From Spirochaetales bacterium Spiro_10 (GTDB taxonomy: Bacteria; Spirochaetota; Spirochaetia; Treponematales; Treponemataceae), in NCBI GenBank assembly GCA_001604405.1, contig LVBL01000041.1:1-64000 (forward strand): a DNA stretch of 64,000 bases, given 5' to 3'. A model generated the notes under the pieces. That model was not told where the DNA came from and did not search any database. It was given only the letters and a program-made list of their open reading frames with translations. Numbering within the stretch: the first letter of the stretch is position 1; each line of letters begins with the position of its first letter. Position numbers and translations under genes: made by a program. This document shows, piece after piece, positions 1 to 8,257 of this stretch.

Positions 1-1085
1 GCGACGAGGTGCGCGACGGCCTCGGTTCCCTTCGCGAAGGCGTCAAACTCGAAGACGCCGACCGGACCGTTCCACACGATCGACTTGGAAGAAAGGATCG
101 TGTCCTTGTAGATGGCGACGGTCTTGGGACCGACGTCCATGCCCATCTGCCCGTCGGGGATGTCGAGACCGGCCACGTTCGTGATCTTGGCGTCGGGGGC
201 GAAGCCGTCGCCGCACACGTGGTCAACGGGAAGGATGATCTTGACGCCCTTGGCCGCGGCTGCCGAGAGGAGCTTCTTGGCGGTATCGATGAAGTCGTCC
301 TCGACGAGGGACTTGCCGACCGTGTGCCCCTGGGCCTTGAGGAAGGTGTAGGCCATGCCGCCGCCGATGATGAGGGCCGAGGCGTTCTTGAGGAGGCTGT
401 CGAGAACGGCGATCTTCGAAGAGACCTTGGCGCCGCCGATGATGGCGACCATGGGTTTCGGGGGATTGGTAACCATCGGCTCGAGGTACTTCACCTCCTT
501 TTCCATGAGGAAACCGCCGACCTTCACCTTGACGAACTTGGCGATGGTCGCGGTGGAGGCGTGGGCGCGGTGCGCGGTACCGAAGGCGTCGTTCACGAAG
601 ATGTCGCCGTAGAGCGCGAGTTCCTTGGCAAGGCCTTCCTGCTCGGCCTCGGTCTTTGCGGTTTCTTCCTTGTGGAAGCGGGTGTTCTCGAGCATGAGGA
701 CCGAACCGGCGGAAAGGGCGTCAACCTTGGCCTTCTGTCCGAAACAGGAATCGGCGAACTCGACCTTTTTGCCGAGCTTGCCTTCGAGGTAGGCGGCGAC
801 GGGGGCCATCCGGTGCTTGCCGGCGATATACTTCGCCTCGTCGAAGGCCTTTCCGTCCTTCTCGGCCTTTTCCTTGGCCTTCTTGGCGTCCTTGGAGGGA
901 TCGCCGAGGTGGCTCATGAGCACGAGGGAGGCGGGACCCTGTTCAAGGATGTACTTGATGGTGGGAAGCGCGGCCATAATGCGGGTATCGTCCTGGACGA
1001 CGCCGTCCTTCATCGGTACGTTAAAATCGACGCGCATGACGATGCGCTTGCCCTTGAGATCGACATCCTTCACGGTCTTGATCAT
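1..1085 (-). CDS. pgk: Phosphoglycerate kinase (3' end cut by window edge)
   Basis: Transfers phosphate from 1,3-bisphosphoglycerate to ADP in cytoplasmic glycolysis. The first 361 residues are present, starting at the ATG read on the minus strand at 1085 with GGAGG just upstream. The family signature RVDFNVP lies near residues 18-24, followed by [10 protein letters not shown], the [10 protein letters not shown] segment, the [15 protein letters not shown] segment and the hinge region [11 protein letters not shown]; near the cut end is [11 protein letters not shown]. About 40 C-terminal residues, including the nucleotide-loop glycines, are outside the window. Another glycolytic gene, gap, lies 5.5 kb away on the same strand but is separately transcribed. 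No anomalies are seen. Confidence 0.97.
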   Translation of the reverse strand, partial: MIKTVKDVDLKGKRIVMRVDFNVPMKDGVVQDDTRIMAALPTIKYILEQGPASLVLMSHLGDPSKDAKKAKEKAEKDGKAFDEAKYIAGKHRMAPVAAYLEGKLGKKVEFADSCFGQKAKVDALSAGSVLMLENTRFHKEETAKTEAEQEGLAKELALYGDIFVNDAFGTAHRAHASTATIAKFVKVKVGGFLMEKEVKYLEPMVTNPPKPMVAIIGGAKVSSKIAVLDSLLKNASALIIGGGMAYTFLKAQGHTVGKSLVEDDFIDTAKKLLSAAAAKGVKIILPVDHVCGDGFAPDAKITNVAGLDIPDGQMGMDVGPKTVAIYKDTILSSKSIVWNGPVGVFEFDAFAKGTEAVAHLV

Positions 1086-1163
1086 GGAATCCTCCTGGAA
1101 AACGGCACGATGGCATGGTGTTGGGGAACGCGTGTCCCTCTCGAATCTGTGTATCTATAAAAA

Positions 1164-1192
1164 AATATAGCAATTTGCCCGGCCCTTGTAAA
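1164..1192 (-). promoter_or_regulatory. Probable pgk promoter
   Basis: Read on the minus strand: -35 TTTACA (1192-1187), 17-bp spacer, -10 TATATT (1169-1164), about 80 nt before the pgk start. The AT-rich -10 stands out in a GC-rich context. Sigma-70 type, by inspection only. Confidence 0.55.
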
Positions 1193-1221
1193 TACCGCCC
1201 GGTACGGGTACGGTGGTCGTT

Positions 1222-2199
1222 ATGAGTGACGGAAGTACGGAGCGGCATACCAGCGTCATCGACGCGCGGCATGAGGGCCAGACCCTCCTCGCGTATCTGG
1301 CGACCCGGTTCACGTATTTCTCGAGCGAGGCCTGGGCGCGCGAAGTCGCCTCGAGCCGGATTACGCTCAACGGGCACGACTGCGACGGAACCGAGCGGCT
1401 GCGCCGGGGAGACACCGTGACCACGACCTTTGCTGAGCGAAGCGAGCCTGACGTGGAGACGGACTACGGAATCCTCCTCGAGGATGACGACTTTCTGCTG
1501 ATAAACAAGCCGCCGAACCTCCCCTGCCATCCCGGCGGGATATACCGGAGAAACACCCTGCTCTCCCTGCTCCGGGAGCGCTTTCCCGGGATACGGCTCG
1601 TCAACCGGCTCGACCGCGAAACCTCGGGTGTCGTCATAGCCGCGAAGAACGCGGGAGCGGCCGCGCTCGCGGGGGCGGCGCTTTCCCGCGCAGGAGACTC
1701 AGACGCGAGCGGCCATGTCGAAAAGGAGTACCTCGCCCTCGTCGAGGGGGGCTTTCCCGAACGGTTCGAGGCCCGCGGCTGGCTCAGACCGGACGCGGCC
1801 TCGCCGGTGCGGAAAAAACTCGCCTTCTCGGAAGAAAGCGGGGACATCGCGTGCGAGACGCGGTTCGAGCTCGTGTCGCGGAGAGTCTTTGACGACGGCA
1901 CGCCGTGTTCCCTCGTGCGCGCAGTGCCGGTCAGCGGCCGCACCCATCAGATCAGGGCGACGCTGTGTTCCCTCGGCTTTCCCGTCGTCGGCGACAAGCT
2001 CTACGGCCGGGACGACGGGATATACCTGCGGTTCATCGAGGGGGCCATGACCGAACAGGACGTCAGGACGCTCCGCATGGGGCACCATGCCCTCCATTGC
2101 CGCGGGACGACCCTCGCCCTGCCGGATGGCGTGGTCCGCTCGGCCGTGGCGCCGCTCCCGAAAACCTGGCCTGCCGTCATCAGGACGTCCGTCAACTAG
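1222..2199 (+). CDS. RluA-family pseudouridine synthase
   Basis: Isomerises specific uridines in rRNA or tRNA to pseudouridine. The 325-residue protein has an S4-like N-terminal region (about 15-65) and a catalytic domain with RLDRETSG at about 129-136, where the Asp is the catalytic residue, and the C-terminal HQIRATL...FPVVGDKLYG block typical of RluA/RluC/RluD. A GTG at 1213 is in frame, but ATG 1222 is preferred because GGTGG lies 5 nt upstream. It is divergent from pgk and the intergenic space is shared. The exact target base cannot be read from sequence. Length is normal for the family. Confidence 0.9.
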   Translation: MSDGSTERHTSVIDARHEGQTLLAYLATRFTYFSSEAWAREVASSRITLNGHDCDGTERLRRGDTVTTTFAERSEPDVETDYGILLEDDDFLLINKPPNLPCHPGGIYRRNTLLSLLRERFPGIRLVNRLDRETSGVVIAAKNAGAAALAGAALSRAGDSDASGHVEKEYLALVEGGFPERFEARGWLRPDAASPVRKKLAFSEESGDIACETRFELVSRRVFDDGTPCSLVRAVPVSGRTHQIRATLCSLGFPVVGDKLYGRDDGIYLRFIEGAMTEQDVRTLRMGHHALHCRGTTLALPDGVVRSAVAPLPKTWPAVIRTSVN

Positions 2200-2360
2200 G
2201 GCTCCCGTGAGTTCGCCCTTCCTTGCGCCCTCATACCGCCCGGCTGGCGGGAAGGACAAGCGCCGGGCAGGGACCGTCTGCCTCGTTATTTTTTGAAATT
2301 TCCTAACTTGACAATTCGCCGATTTCCGTCAAAATGTTTCACATACCCAGGAGGATTACC

Positions 2361-4007
2361 ATGGACCGCATTCCGGATAAAACGCCCGAGGCGTACGAAT
2401 TCCCGCTGTTGATCAAGCACATCCTGAAGGCGCCGATCGCCTACGACCCCGACCGGGAGATCGTGTACAAGGGCTCGTCGCGCCTCACCTACCGGCAGTT
2501 TCACGAGCGCGTCGCCAGGCTCGCCTCCGCCCTCCTCGCCCTGGGCGTCAAGAAGGGCGACACGGTCGCGGTAATGGACTGGGACTCGAACCGGTACCTC
2601 GAGTGCTACTTCGCGATCCCCATGATCGGCGCGGTGCTCCATACGATCAACGTGCGCCTCTCGCCCGAGCAGATGATCTACACGATCGGCCACGCCGAGG
2701 ACTCGGTCCTCTTCGTGCACGCCGATTTCCTGCCGATCCTCGAGGCGATCAAGGGACGGCTCGAGACGGTGCGAACGTTCGTCCTGATGCGCGATGACGC
2801 CGCTACGGGTGAAGGAAGCTTCGATTTCGCGGGCGACTACGAGGGTCTCCTCGCGGGTGCCGAGCCGCTCGCGGAGTTTCCGGACTTCGACGAGAATACC
2901 CGCGCGACGACTTTCTACACCACCGGAACGACGGGCTTGCCGAAGGCGGTCTATTTCTCGCACCGCCAGATCACCCTGCACGCGGTGACGAACGCGGCGA
3001 GCCTCGCGTCGATCCACGGGGGTCCGAACTTCCACTCGGAGGACGTGTACATGCCGATCACCCCGATGTTCCACGTACACGCCTGGGGGATCCCGTACAT
3101 CGCGACCTTCCTCGGCGTCAAGCAGGTGTATCCCGGCAAGTACGTGCCGGCCGTGCTCAACTCGCTCATCGCAACAGAACGGGTGACCTTCTCGCACTGC
3201 GTGCCGACGATCCTCGCCATGCTTCTCAAGGACCCGAGCGGACAGGCGGTTGACTTCGCCGGATGGAAGGTGATCATCGGCGGGGCGGCCCTGCCGAAGG
3301 CCCTCGCGAGTCTCGCGATGGACCGCGGGATCGACGTGTTCGCGGGCTACGGCATGAGCGAGACGGGCCCGGTCATGTCGTTCACCCGCATCTCGACCGA
3401 GGAGACGAGACTTCCGCGCGATGAGCAGATCGCTCGCCGCGTGAGGACGGGAAGCCCCGCGGGACTCGTGTACGCGCGGGTCATTGACGCGAACGGAAAG
3501 GAAGTGCCCGCCGACGACAAGACCTCGGGCGAGATTACTCTCCGCGCCCCCTGGCTCACGCAGGGCTACTTCAAGGATTCGAGCAATTCGGAAAAGCTCT
3601 GGGCGGGCGGCTGGCTCCACAGCCAGGACGTGGCGACGGTCGACTCTACGGGCTCGCTCCGGATCACGGACCGGCTCAAGGACGTGATCAAGGTCGGCGG
3701 CGAGTGGCTCTCGTCGCTCGAGATCGAGGACATCGTGGCCTGTCACCCCTCGGTCGCGGAGACGGCCGTGATCGGCAGTTTCGACGAGAAATGGGGGGAG
3801 ATCCCGCTTGCCTGCGTCGTCCTGAAAAGCGGCGAGGACGTTTCGGCCCATCGGATCATCGAGCACGTGAAGGGATACATCGACCGGGGGCTCTTGCCGC
3901 GCGAGGCCATTCTGCTGAAGGTGGCGTTCGTGGAGGCGATCGACAAGACGTCGGTCGGAAAGACGAACAAGCTTTCGATGCGGGAGAAGTATTCGACGAA
4001 GGCGTAA
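2361..4007 (+). CDS. AMP-forming acyl-CoA synthetase (medium/long-chain fatty acid-CoA ligase type)
   Basis: Activates a carboxylic acid, probably a fatty acid, to its acyl-CoA through an acyl-adenylate. The 548-residue protein has the P-loop TTGTTGLPKAV at about 187-197, the GYGMSETGPV segment at about 337, the adenylate-binding TDRLKDVIKVGGEW at about 433-446 and the C-terminal SVGKTNK with the catalytic Lys near 533. An in-frame ATG at 2334 exists, but ATG 2361 has AGGAGG 6 nt upstream and is chosen. The architecture matches AlkK-like ligases of the ANL superfamily. It is monocistronic and ends in a strong terminator. Chain-length specificity is unknown. Confidence 0.9.
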   Translation: MDRIPDKTPEAYEFPLLIKHILKAPIAYDPDREIVYKGSSRLTYRQFHERVARLASALLALGVKKGDTVAVMDWDSNRYLECYFAIPMIGAVLHTINVRLSPEQMIYTIGHAEDSVLFVHADFLPILEAIKGRLETVRTFVLMRDDAATGEGSFDFAGDYEGLLAGAEPLAEFPDFDENTRATTFYTTGTTGLPKAVYFSHRQITLHAVTNAASLASIHGGPNFHSEDVYMPITPMFHVHAWGIPYIATFLGVKQVYPGKYVPAVLNSLIATERVTFSHCVPTILAMLLKDPSGQAVDFAGWKVIIGGAALPKALASLAMDRGIDVFAGYGMSETGPVMSFTRISTEETRLPRDEQIARRVRTGSPAGLVYARVIDANGKEVPADDKTSGEITLRAPWLTQGYFKDSSNSEKLWAGGWLHSQDVATVDSTGSLRITDRLKDVIKVGGEWLSSLEIEDIVACHPSVAETAVIGSFDEKWGEIPLACVVLKSGEDVSAHRIIEHVKGYIDRGLLPREAILLKVAFVEAIDKTSVGKTNKLSMREKYSTKA

Positions 4008-4014
4008 GGCGATG

Positions 4015-4046
4015 ACCGGCGCGGGAGATCGCGCCGGTTTTTTTTG
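4015..4046 (+). terminator. Rho-independent terminator of the acyl-CoA ligase gene
   Basis: A 9-bp stem ACCGGCGCG / CGCGCCGGT (4015-4023 with 4030-4038) is followed by a run of eight T, 7 nt after the stop codon. Confidence 0.9.
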
Positions 4047-4055
4047 GTGATATAT

Positions 4056-4078
4056 TGTACCTACCGGTAGGTATAATA
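4056..4078. repeat. Palindrome TACCTACCGGTAGGTA, copy 1
   Basis: A perfect 16-bp palindrome with arms extended by TATTG/AATA (one G:T mismatch) lies between the 3' ends of two convergent genes. The same core recurs at 28869-28898. The symmetry resembles TetR-type operators, but the location between two gene ends is not a promoter position. Confidence 0.75.
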
Positions 4079-4079
4079 A

Positions 4080-4976
4080 TTATTTTTTTAACGATTTCAG
4101 ATACGTGTTCATGGACTTGGACGCAAGGGCTCCGTCCGACACGGCCTTCGCGATTTGCAGGTAGCCGCCCAGACAGTCGCCCGCGGCAAAAAGCCCGGGT
4201 ACGTTCGTCATGAAGTCGCGGTCGACGGCGATATCCTGTCCGCTCATGGCGATTCCGACGGTCGCGGCAAAGGAGGCCGCCCCCGCCGTTCCGACGGCGA
4301 CGAATACCCCGTCTACCGGATGGCGCGTCCCGTCCTTCGTGACGATCGCCGAGACGCGATCCGATCCCTCGAAGCGCTCGATAGCGGAATCGACGAATGT
4401 CGCGTCATCGGGGAAGGTCCCCGCCGCAACCGGCTTGCCGTCGGTAAACACGGTGACATCCTTCGAAAAGGCCGCCAGTTCCTCCCGCTCGTTCGCGGCA
4501 TACTCGCCCGAGCCGATGACCGCGAGCCGCTTGCCCCTATAAAGAAAGCCGTCGCAGGTAGCGCAAAAGCTGATGCCCCTGCCCTGGAATTCCTCGAACC
4601 CTACGGCCTTGAGGCCCGCGCGGGACTTCCCCGTGGCGAGAAGAAGGGCTTTTGAGCGGTACTCCGCCGTTCCGTCCGCGCCGGAAGCCGCGGCCTTTAC
4701 GACGAAGGTCTCCTCAACGCCGATATGCACGACCTCCTGGCGGCGAACCTCGACGCCGAGACGTCTGGCCTGGGCCAAGCCGCGTTCTACGAGTTCCGAG
4801 CCCGTGACGGGTTCCGGGAAGCCGAAGTAATTCTCGATGCTCTCGGCCCGTTCCAGTGCGCCCGCTCCCGCCCCGAGCGCGAGAACCGAGTGTCCGGCCC
4901 GCGCGAGATAGAGCGAAGCGGATATTCCGGCGGGACCGGTGCCGATCACGATCGCGTCAAACACTGTTTCAACCAT
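4080..4976 (-). CDS. Thioredoxin reductase-like FAD/NAD(P) oxidoreductase
   Basis: A 298-residue flavoprotein of the thioredoxin reductase/AhpF family, expected to pass electrons from NAD(P)H through FAD to a redox-active disulfide. The FAD Rossmann motif is GTGPAGISAS (about 12-21), the redox pair CATC is at about 138-141, the second dinucleotide motif GSGEYA at about 155-160, and the FAD-closing FAAGDCLGGYLQ near the C-terminus. The NADPH fingerprint is weaker than in classical TrxB, and no thioredoxin gene is adjacent, so the partner is open (thioredoxin, ferredoxin or another disulfide protein). Cytoplasmic; no membrane segment. Confidence 0.85.
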   Translation of the reverse strand: MVETVFDAIVIGTGPAGISASLYLARAGHSVLALGAGAGALERAESIENYFGFPEPVTGSELVERGLAQARRLGVEVRRQEVVHIGVEETFVVKAAASGADGTAEYRSKALLLATGKSRAGLKAVGFEEFQGRGISFCATCDGFLYRGKRLAVIGSGEYAANEREELAAFSKDVTVFTDGKPVAAGTFPDDATFVDSAIERFEGSDRVSAIVTKDGTRHPVDGVFVAVGTAGAASFAATVGIAMSGQDIAVDRDFMTNVPGLFAAGDCLGGYLQIAKAVSDGALASKSMNTYLKSLKK

Positions 4977-4998
4977 TCCTGTACTTTCAGCTATTCGG

Positions 4999-5033
4999 CC
5001 GAAAAAGTAAAGGCGTCCGACACGCGGACGCCT
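4999..5033 (-). terminator. Terminator downstream of hom
   Basis: On the minus strand the stem AGGCGTCC / GGACGCCT (5033-5026 with 5018-5011) has a 7-nt loop and is followed by TTTACTTTTTC. It separates homoserine dehydrogenase from the flavoprotein gene. Confidence 0.8.
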
Positions 5034-5073
5034 ACCGATAGTGACAAGGTCACAAAATCCGTTCAGAACCGGT

Positions 5074-6366
5074 TCAGGCCTCGGACACGAGGCCGACGCG
5101 TATGACGGACGCCACGGACTGCACGCACGGAAGGCCCTCGATCTCGTTGAGGGCTGCCCGCATGCGCGCCTCCTTTACCGGATGCGTGATGATCGTGATG
5201 GAGGCGGAACCTTCCTTCGCGTCGATCTGCTCGAGCGCGCGGATGCTCACCTCGTTCTTGCCGAAAACGTTCGCGATGCTCGCGAGGACGCCGGGCGCGT
5301 CGTCGACGACCGACCGGATGAAAAAACTCGTGACGCAGTCGTTGATCGACAGCACCGCGCGCTCGTTGAGCGCGAACTCGGTGTCGCGGGAAAAACCCGG
5401 ACCCTGCCGGAAGGCGAGGTTCATCACGTCGCCGACGACGGCCGAGGCGGTCGGAAGCTCTCCCGCGCCGCGGCCGTAGAGCATGGAATCCCCGAGGCTC
5501 GATCCGCGTATGAAGATCGCGTTGAAGGCGTCGCTCACGGTGGCGAGCGGATGGTCAGACTCGACCATGACGGGGTGGACCCGGAGCTCGATGGCGTCCG
5601 GGTGATTCACGCCGACCGCGAGTATCTTGATGGTATAGCCGAACTGGCGCGCGGCTGCGATGTCGGCCGCGGTGATCGCCGTGATGCCCTCGCGGTAGAT
5701 GTCGTTGTAGTTGACGTGACAGCGGAACGCGAGCGAAGCCAGTATCGAAAGCTTGTACGCCGCGTCGTAGCCTTCGACGTCGTTCTTCGGGTTCGCCTCC
5801 GCGTACCCGAGCGCCTGAGCCTCCTTGAGCGTCTCTGCGAAATCGGCTCCGGTCGCCGTCATCTTGGAGAGGATGAAGTTCGTCGTTCCGTTGACGATGC
5901 CGAAAATCCGCTCTACGGTGTTCGCGGAGAGGGAATTGCGAAGCGCGTGAAGCACGGGGATGCCGCCGCCGACCGAGGCCTCGTACAGTATGGTGCACCC
6001 GTGCTCGCGGGCAAGCGCGGTGAAATGAAGGCCGTGCTTCGCCATTACCTCCTTGTTGGAGGTAACAACGTTCTTGCCGGCCATGAGGGCCTTCTCGATA
6101 AAGGCCTTGGCTACCGTCTCCCCGCCCATGACCTCCACGACGGTATTGATCTCCGCGTCCTCGAGGATCGCGTTGGCGTCGGATGTGAGCATTCCGGCGG
6201 GAAGCGCGATGCCGCGATCGGTCGTCACGTCGAGGTCCGCTATTCTCTTGAGCGCGATCCTGCAACCCGCACGTTGCTCGAGAACCGCGCGGTCGTTCAG
6301 GAGTATCTTGACGACTCCCTTTCCCACCGTTCCGAATCCGATGACGCCAATGACGATATCAGCCAT
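5074..6366 (-). CDS. hom: Homoserine dehydrogenase
   Basis: Reduces aspartate semialdehyde to homoserine with NAD(P)H, the branch-point step to threonine and methionine. The 430-residue protein has the dinucleotide motif GFGTVGKGV (about 10-18), the VVTSNKEVMAKHG segment, the signature GIVNGTTNFIL, the catalytic region EANPKNDVEGYDAAYKL, and a C-terminal ACT domain (about 350-430; APGVLASIANVFGKNEVSI) that probably gives feedback control. This is the usual length for the monofunctional enzyme with ACT domain. GAGGAG lies upstream of the ATG. It is monocistronic with its own terminator. Confidence 0.96.
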   Translation of the reverse strand: MADIVIGVIGFGTVGKGVVKILLNDRAVLEQRAGCRIALKRIADLDVTTDRGIALPAGMLTSDANAILEDAEINTVVEVMGGETVAKAFIEKALMAGKNVVTSNKEVMAKHGLHFTALAREHGCTILYEASVGGGIPVLHALRNSLSANTVERIFGIVNGTTNFILSKMTATGADFAETLKEAQALGYAEANPKNDVEGYDAAYKLSILASLAFRCHVNYNDIYREGITAITAADIAAARQFGYTIKILAVGVNHPDAIELRVHPVMVESDHPLATVSDAFNAIFIRGSSLGDSMLYGRGAGELPTASAVVGDVMNLAFRQGPGFSRDTEFALNERAVLSINDCVTSFFIRSVVDDAPGVLASIANVFGKNEVSIRALEQIDAKEGSASITIITHPVKEARMRAALNEIEGLPCVQSVASVIRVGLVSEA

Positions 6367-6451
6367 TTTTCAAACTCCTCGGGAATAAGTAGGAAGTCAG
6401 TATATCTTTTTTCTCGCTTCGGCGTCACTACCCCCAGAAGGGGGGATGTCG

Positions 6452-6479
6452 AAAAAAAGGCCTCCCCGAAGGGAGGCCT
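6452..6479 (-). terminator. Terminator downstream of gap
   Basis: Minus strand: 9-bp stem AGGCCTCCC / GGGAGGCCT (6479-6471 with 6466-6458) followed by seven T (6457-6451). A second small hairpin, CCCCC-AGAA-GGGGG (about 6431-6445), lies between it and hom. Confidence 0.85.
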
Positions 6480-6535
6480 CGTCCGGGCGGTTACGCGCCG
6501 CCCAAAGTCACGCTATGTTTGCTTCGCGCGAAGTC

Positions 6536-7543
<1,008 letters not shown>

Positions 7544-7566
7544 CTAATCTATAAAATGTTACTTAT

Positions 7567-7595
7567 ACTATAGCCAACGGGCCCATTTCAGTCAA
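7567..7595 (-). promoter_or_regulatory. gap promoter
   Basis: Minus strand: -35 TTGACT (7595-7590), 17-bp spacer, -10 TATAGT (7572-7567), about 33 nt before the gap start codon. Close to the sigma-70 consensus, as expected for a highly expressed gene. Confidence 0.75.
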
Positions 7596-7675
7596 TGCCA
7601 TGGGGGAAAATCCTGCGGTTCCCCGGAAGACGACCTCGTTTTGCGCGGTATCGTTGAAAAACGACCCGTCCGGTC

Positions 7676-8257
7676 CTAGGTCTCGGTCGGGTCGATCCGG
7701 CGGCACAGGAAGCCCGAATCCTCGAGGTATTGCCGTCTGGAGATCACGAGATGGATGAGTTCCTGATACATGTCGAAGTTGACGTCGAGGGCGATGGGAA
7801 AGATATAGAGCTCGGTTTCCTCGCAGTACCGCTCTATGAACTCGGGATTCGTGACGAAACCGAGGCTGATCATGTTGCTGATCCTGTCCGCGCACTTGAG
7901 GACCTTCGCCTTGTGCGAGCCCTTCTCGATGATCCGTTTGAGGTAGTCGCTCTTTGCCTGGCCTTCCTGCTTGGTGACCTCCATGACGAGGTCGTACACC
8001 TGGCCCGACTCGGAGTCAATCTCCAGGATCTGGTTGCAGTTGAAATCGGGGATGTCCTCTATCACGTCATGGATCACCGAGGCCTTCAGGAGCACCGAAT
8101 CTATGTAGCCGTAGTCGATGAGGATGCCCATGGTGTCGATCTGATGGCGGAACATGTTTCCGCCGGCGTGCCGCTGCTTGCCGATAAGCGCCGTGGCTAT
8201 CTGCATGTAGGGCGCGAGGTATATTCCTTTCAGAACGAGCATGTCCTGGGTATTCAC
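7676..8257 (-). CDS. Stand-alone HD-domain (p)ppGpp hydrolase-like protein
   Basis: A 193-residue protein resembling the hydrolase half of RelA/SpoT (small alarmone hydrolase, MESH1-like). Metal-binding residues are recognisable: H38 region (FRHQID), the HDxxED motif at 63-68 (IHDVIED) and the KCADRISNM block at about 122. There is no synthetase or TGS/ACT domain. The start is GTG at 8257, overlapping the valS stop codon (GTGA), so it is translationally coupled to valyl-tRNA synthetase. That context fits alarmone turnover linked to tRNA charging, but this is inference; another phosphohydrolase substrate is possible. Confidence 0.75.
   Translation of the reverse strand: MNTQDMLVLKGIYLAPYMQIATALIGKQRHAGGNMFRHQIDTMGILIDYGYIDSVLLKASVIHDVIEDIPDFNCNQILEIDSESGQVYDLVMEVTKQEGQAKSDYLKRIIEKGSHKAKVLKCADRISNMISLGFVTNPEFIERYCEETELYIFPIALDVNFDMYQELIHLVISRRQYLEDSGFLCRRIDPTET

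Noticed and set aside
2286-3866. A 526-codon minus-strand frame opposite the acyl-CoA ligase
   Set aside because: Shadow of the ligase gene with no recognisable domain; several other long antisense frames (5041-6615, 57404-59230) have the same origin.
5041-5053. Palindrome GTGAC-AAG-GTCAC as a CRP-type site
   Set aside because: It lies just past the hom stop codon, is not next to a promoter, and lacks the TGTGA/TCACA consensus and spacing.
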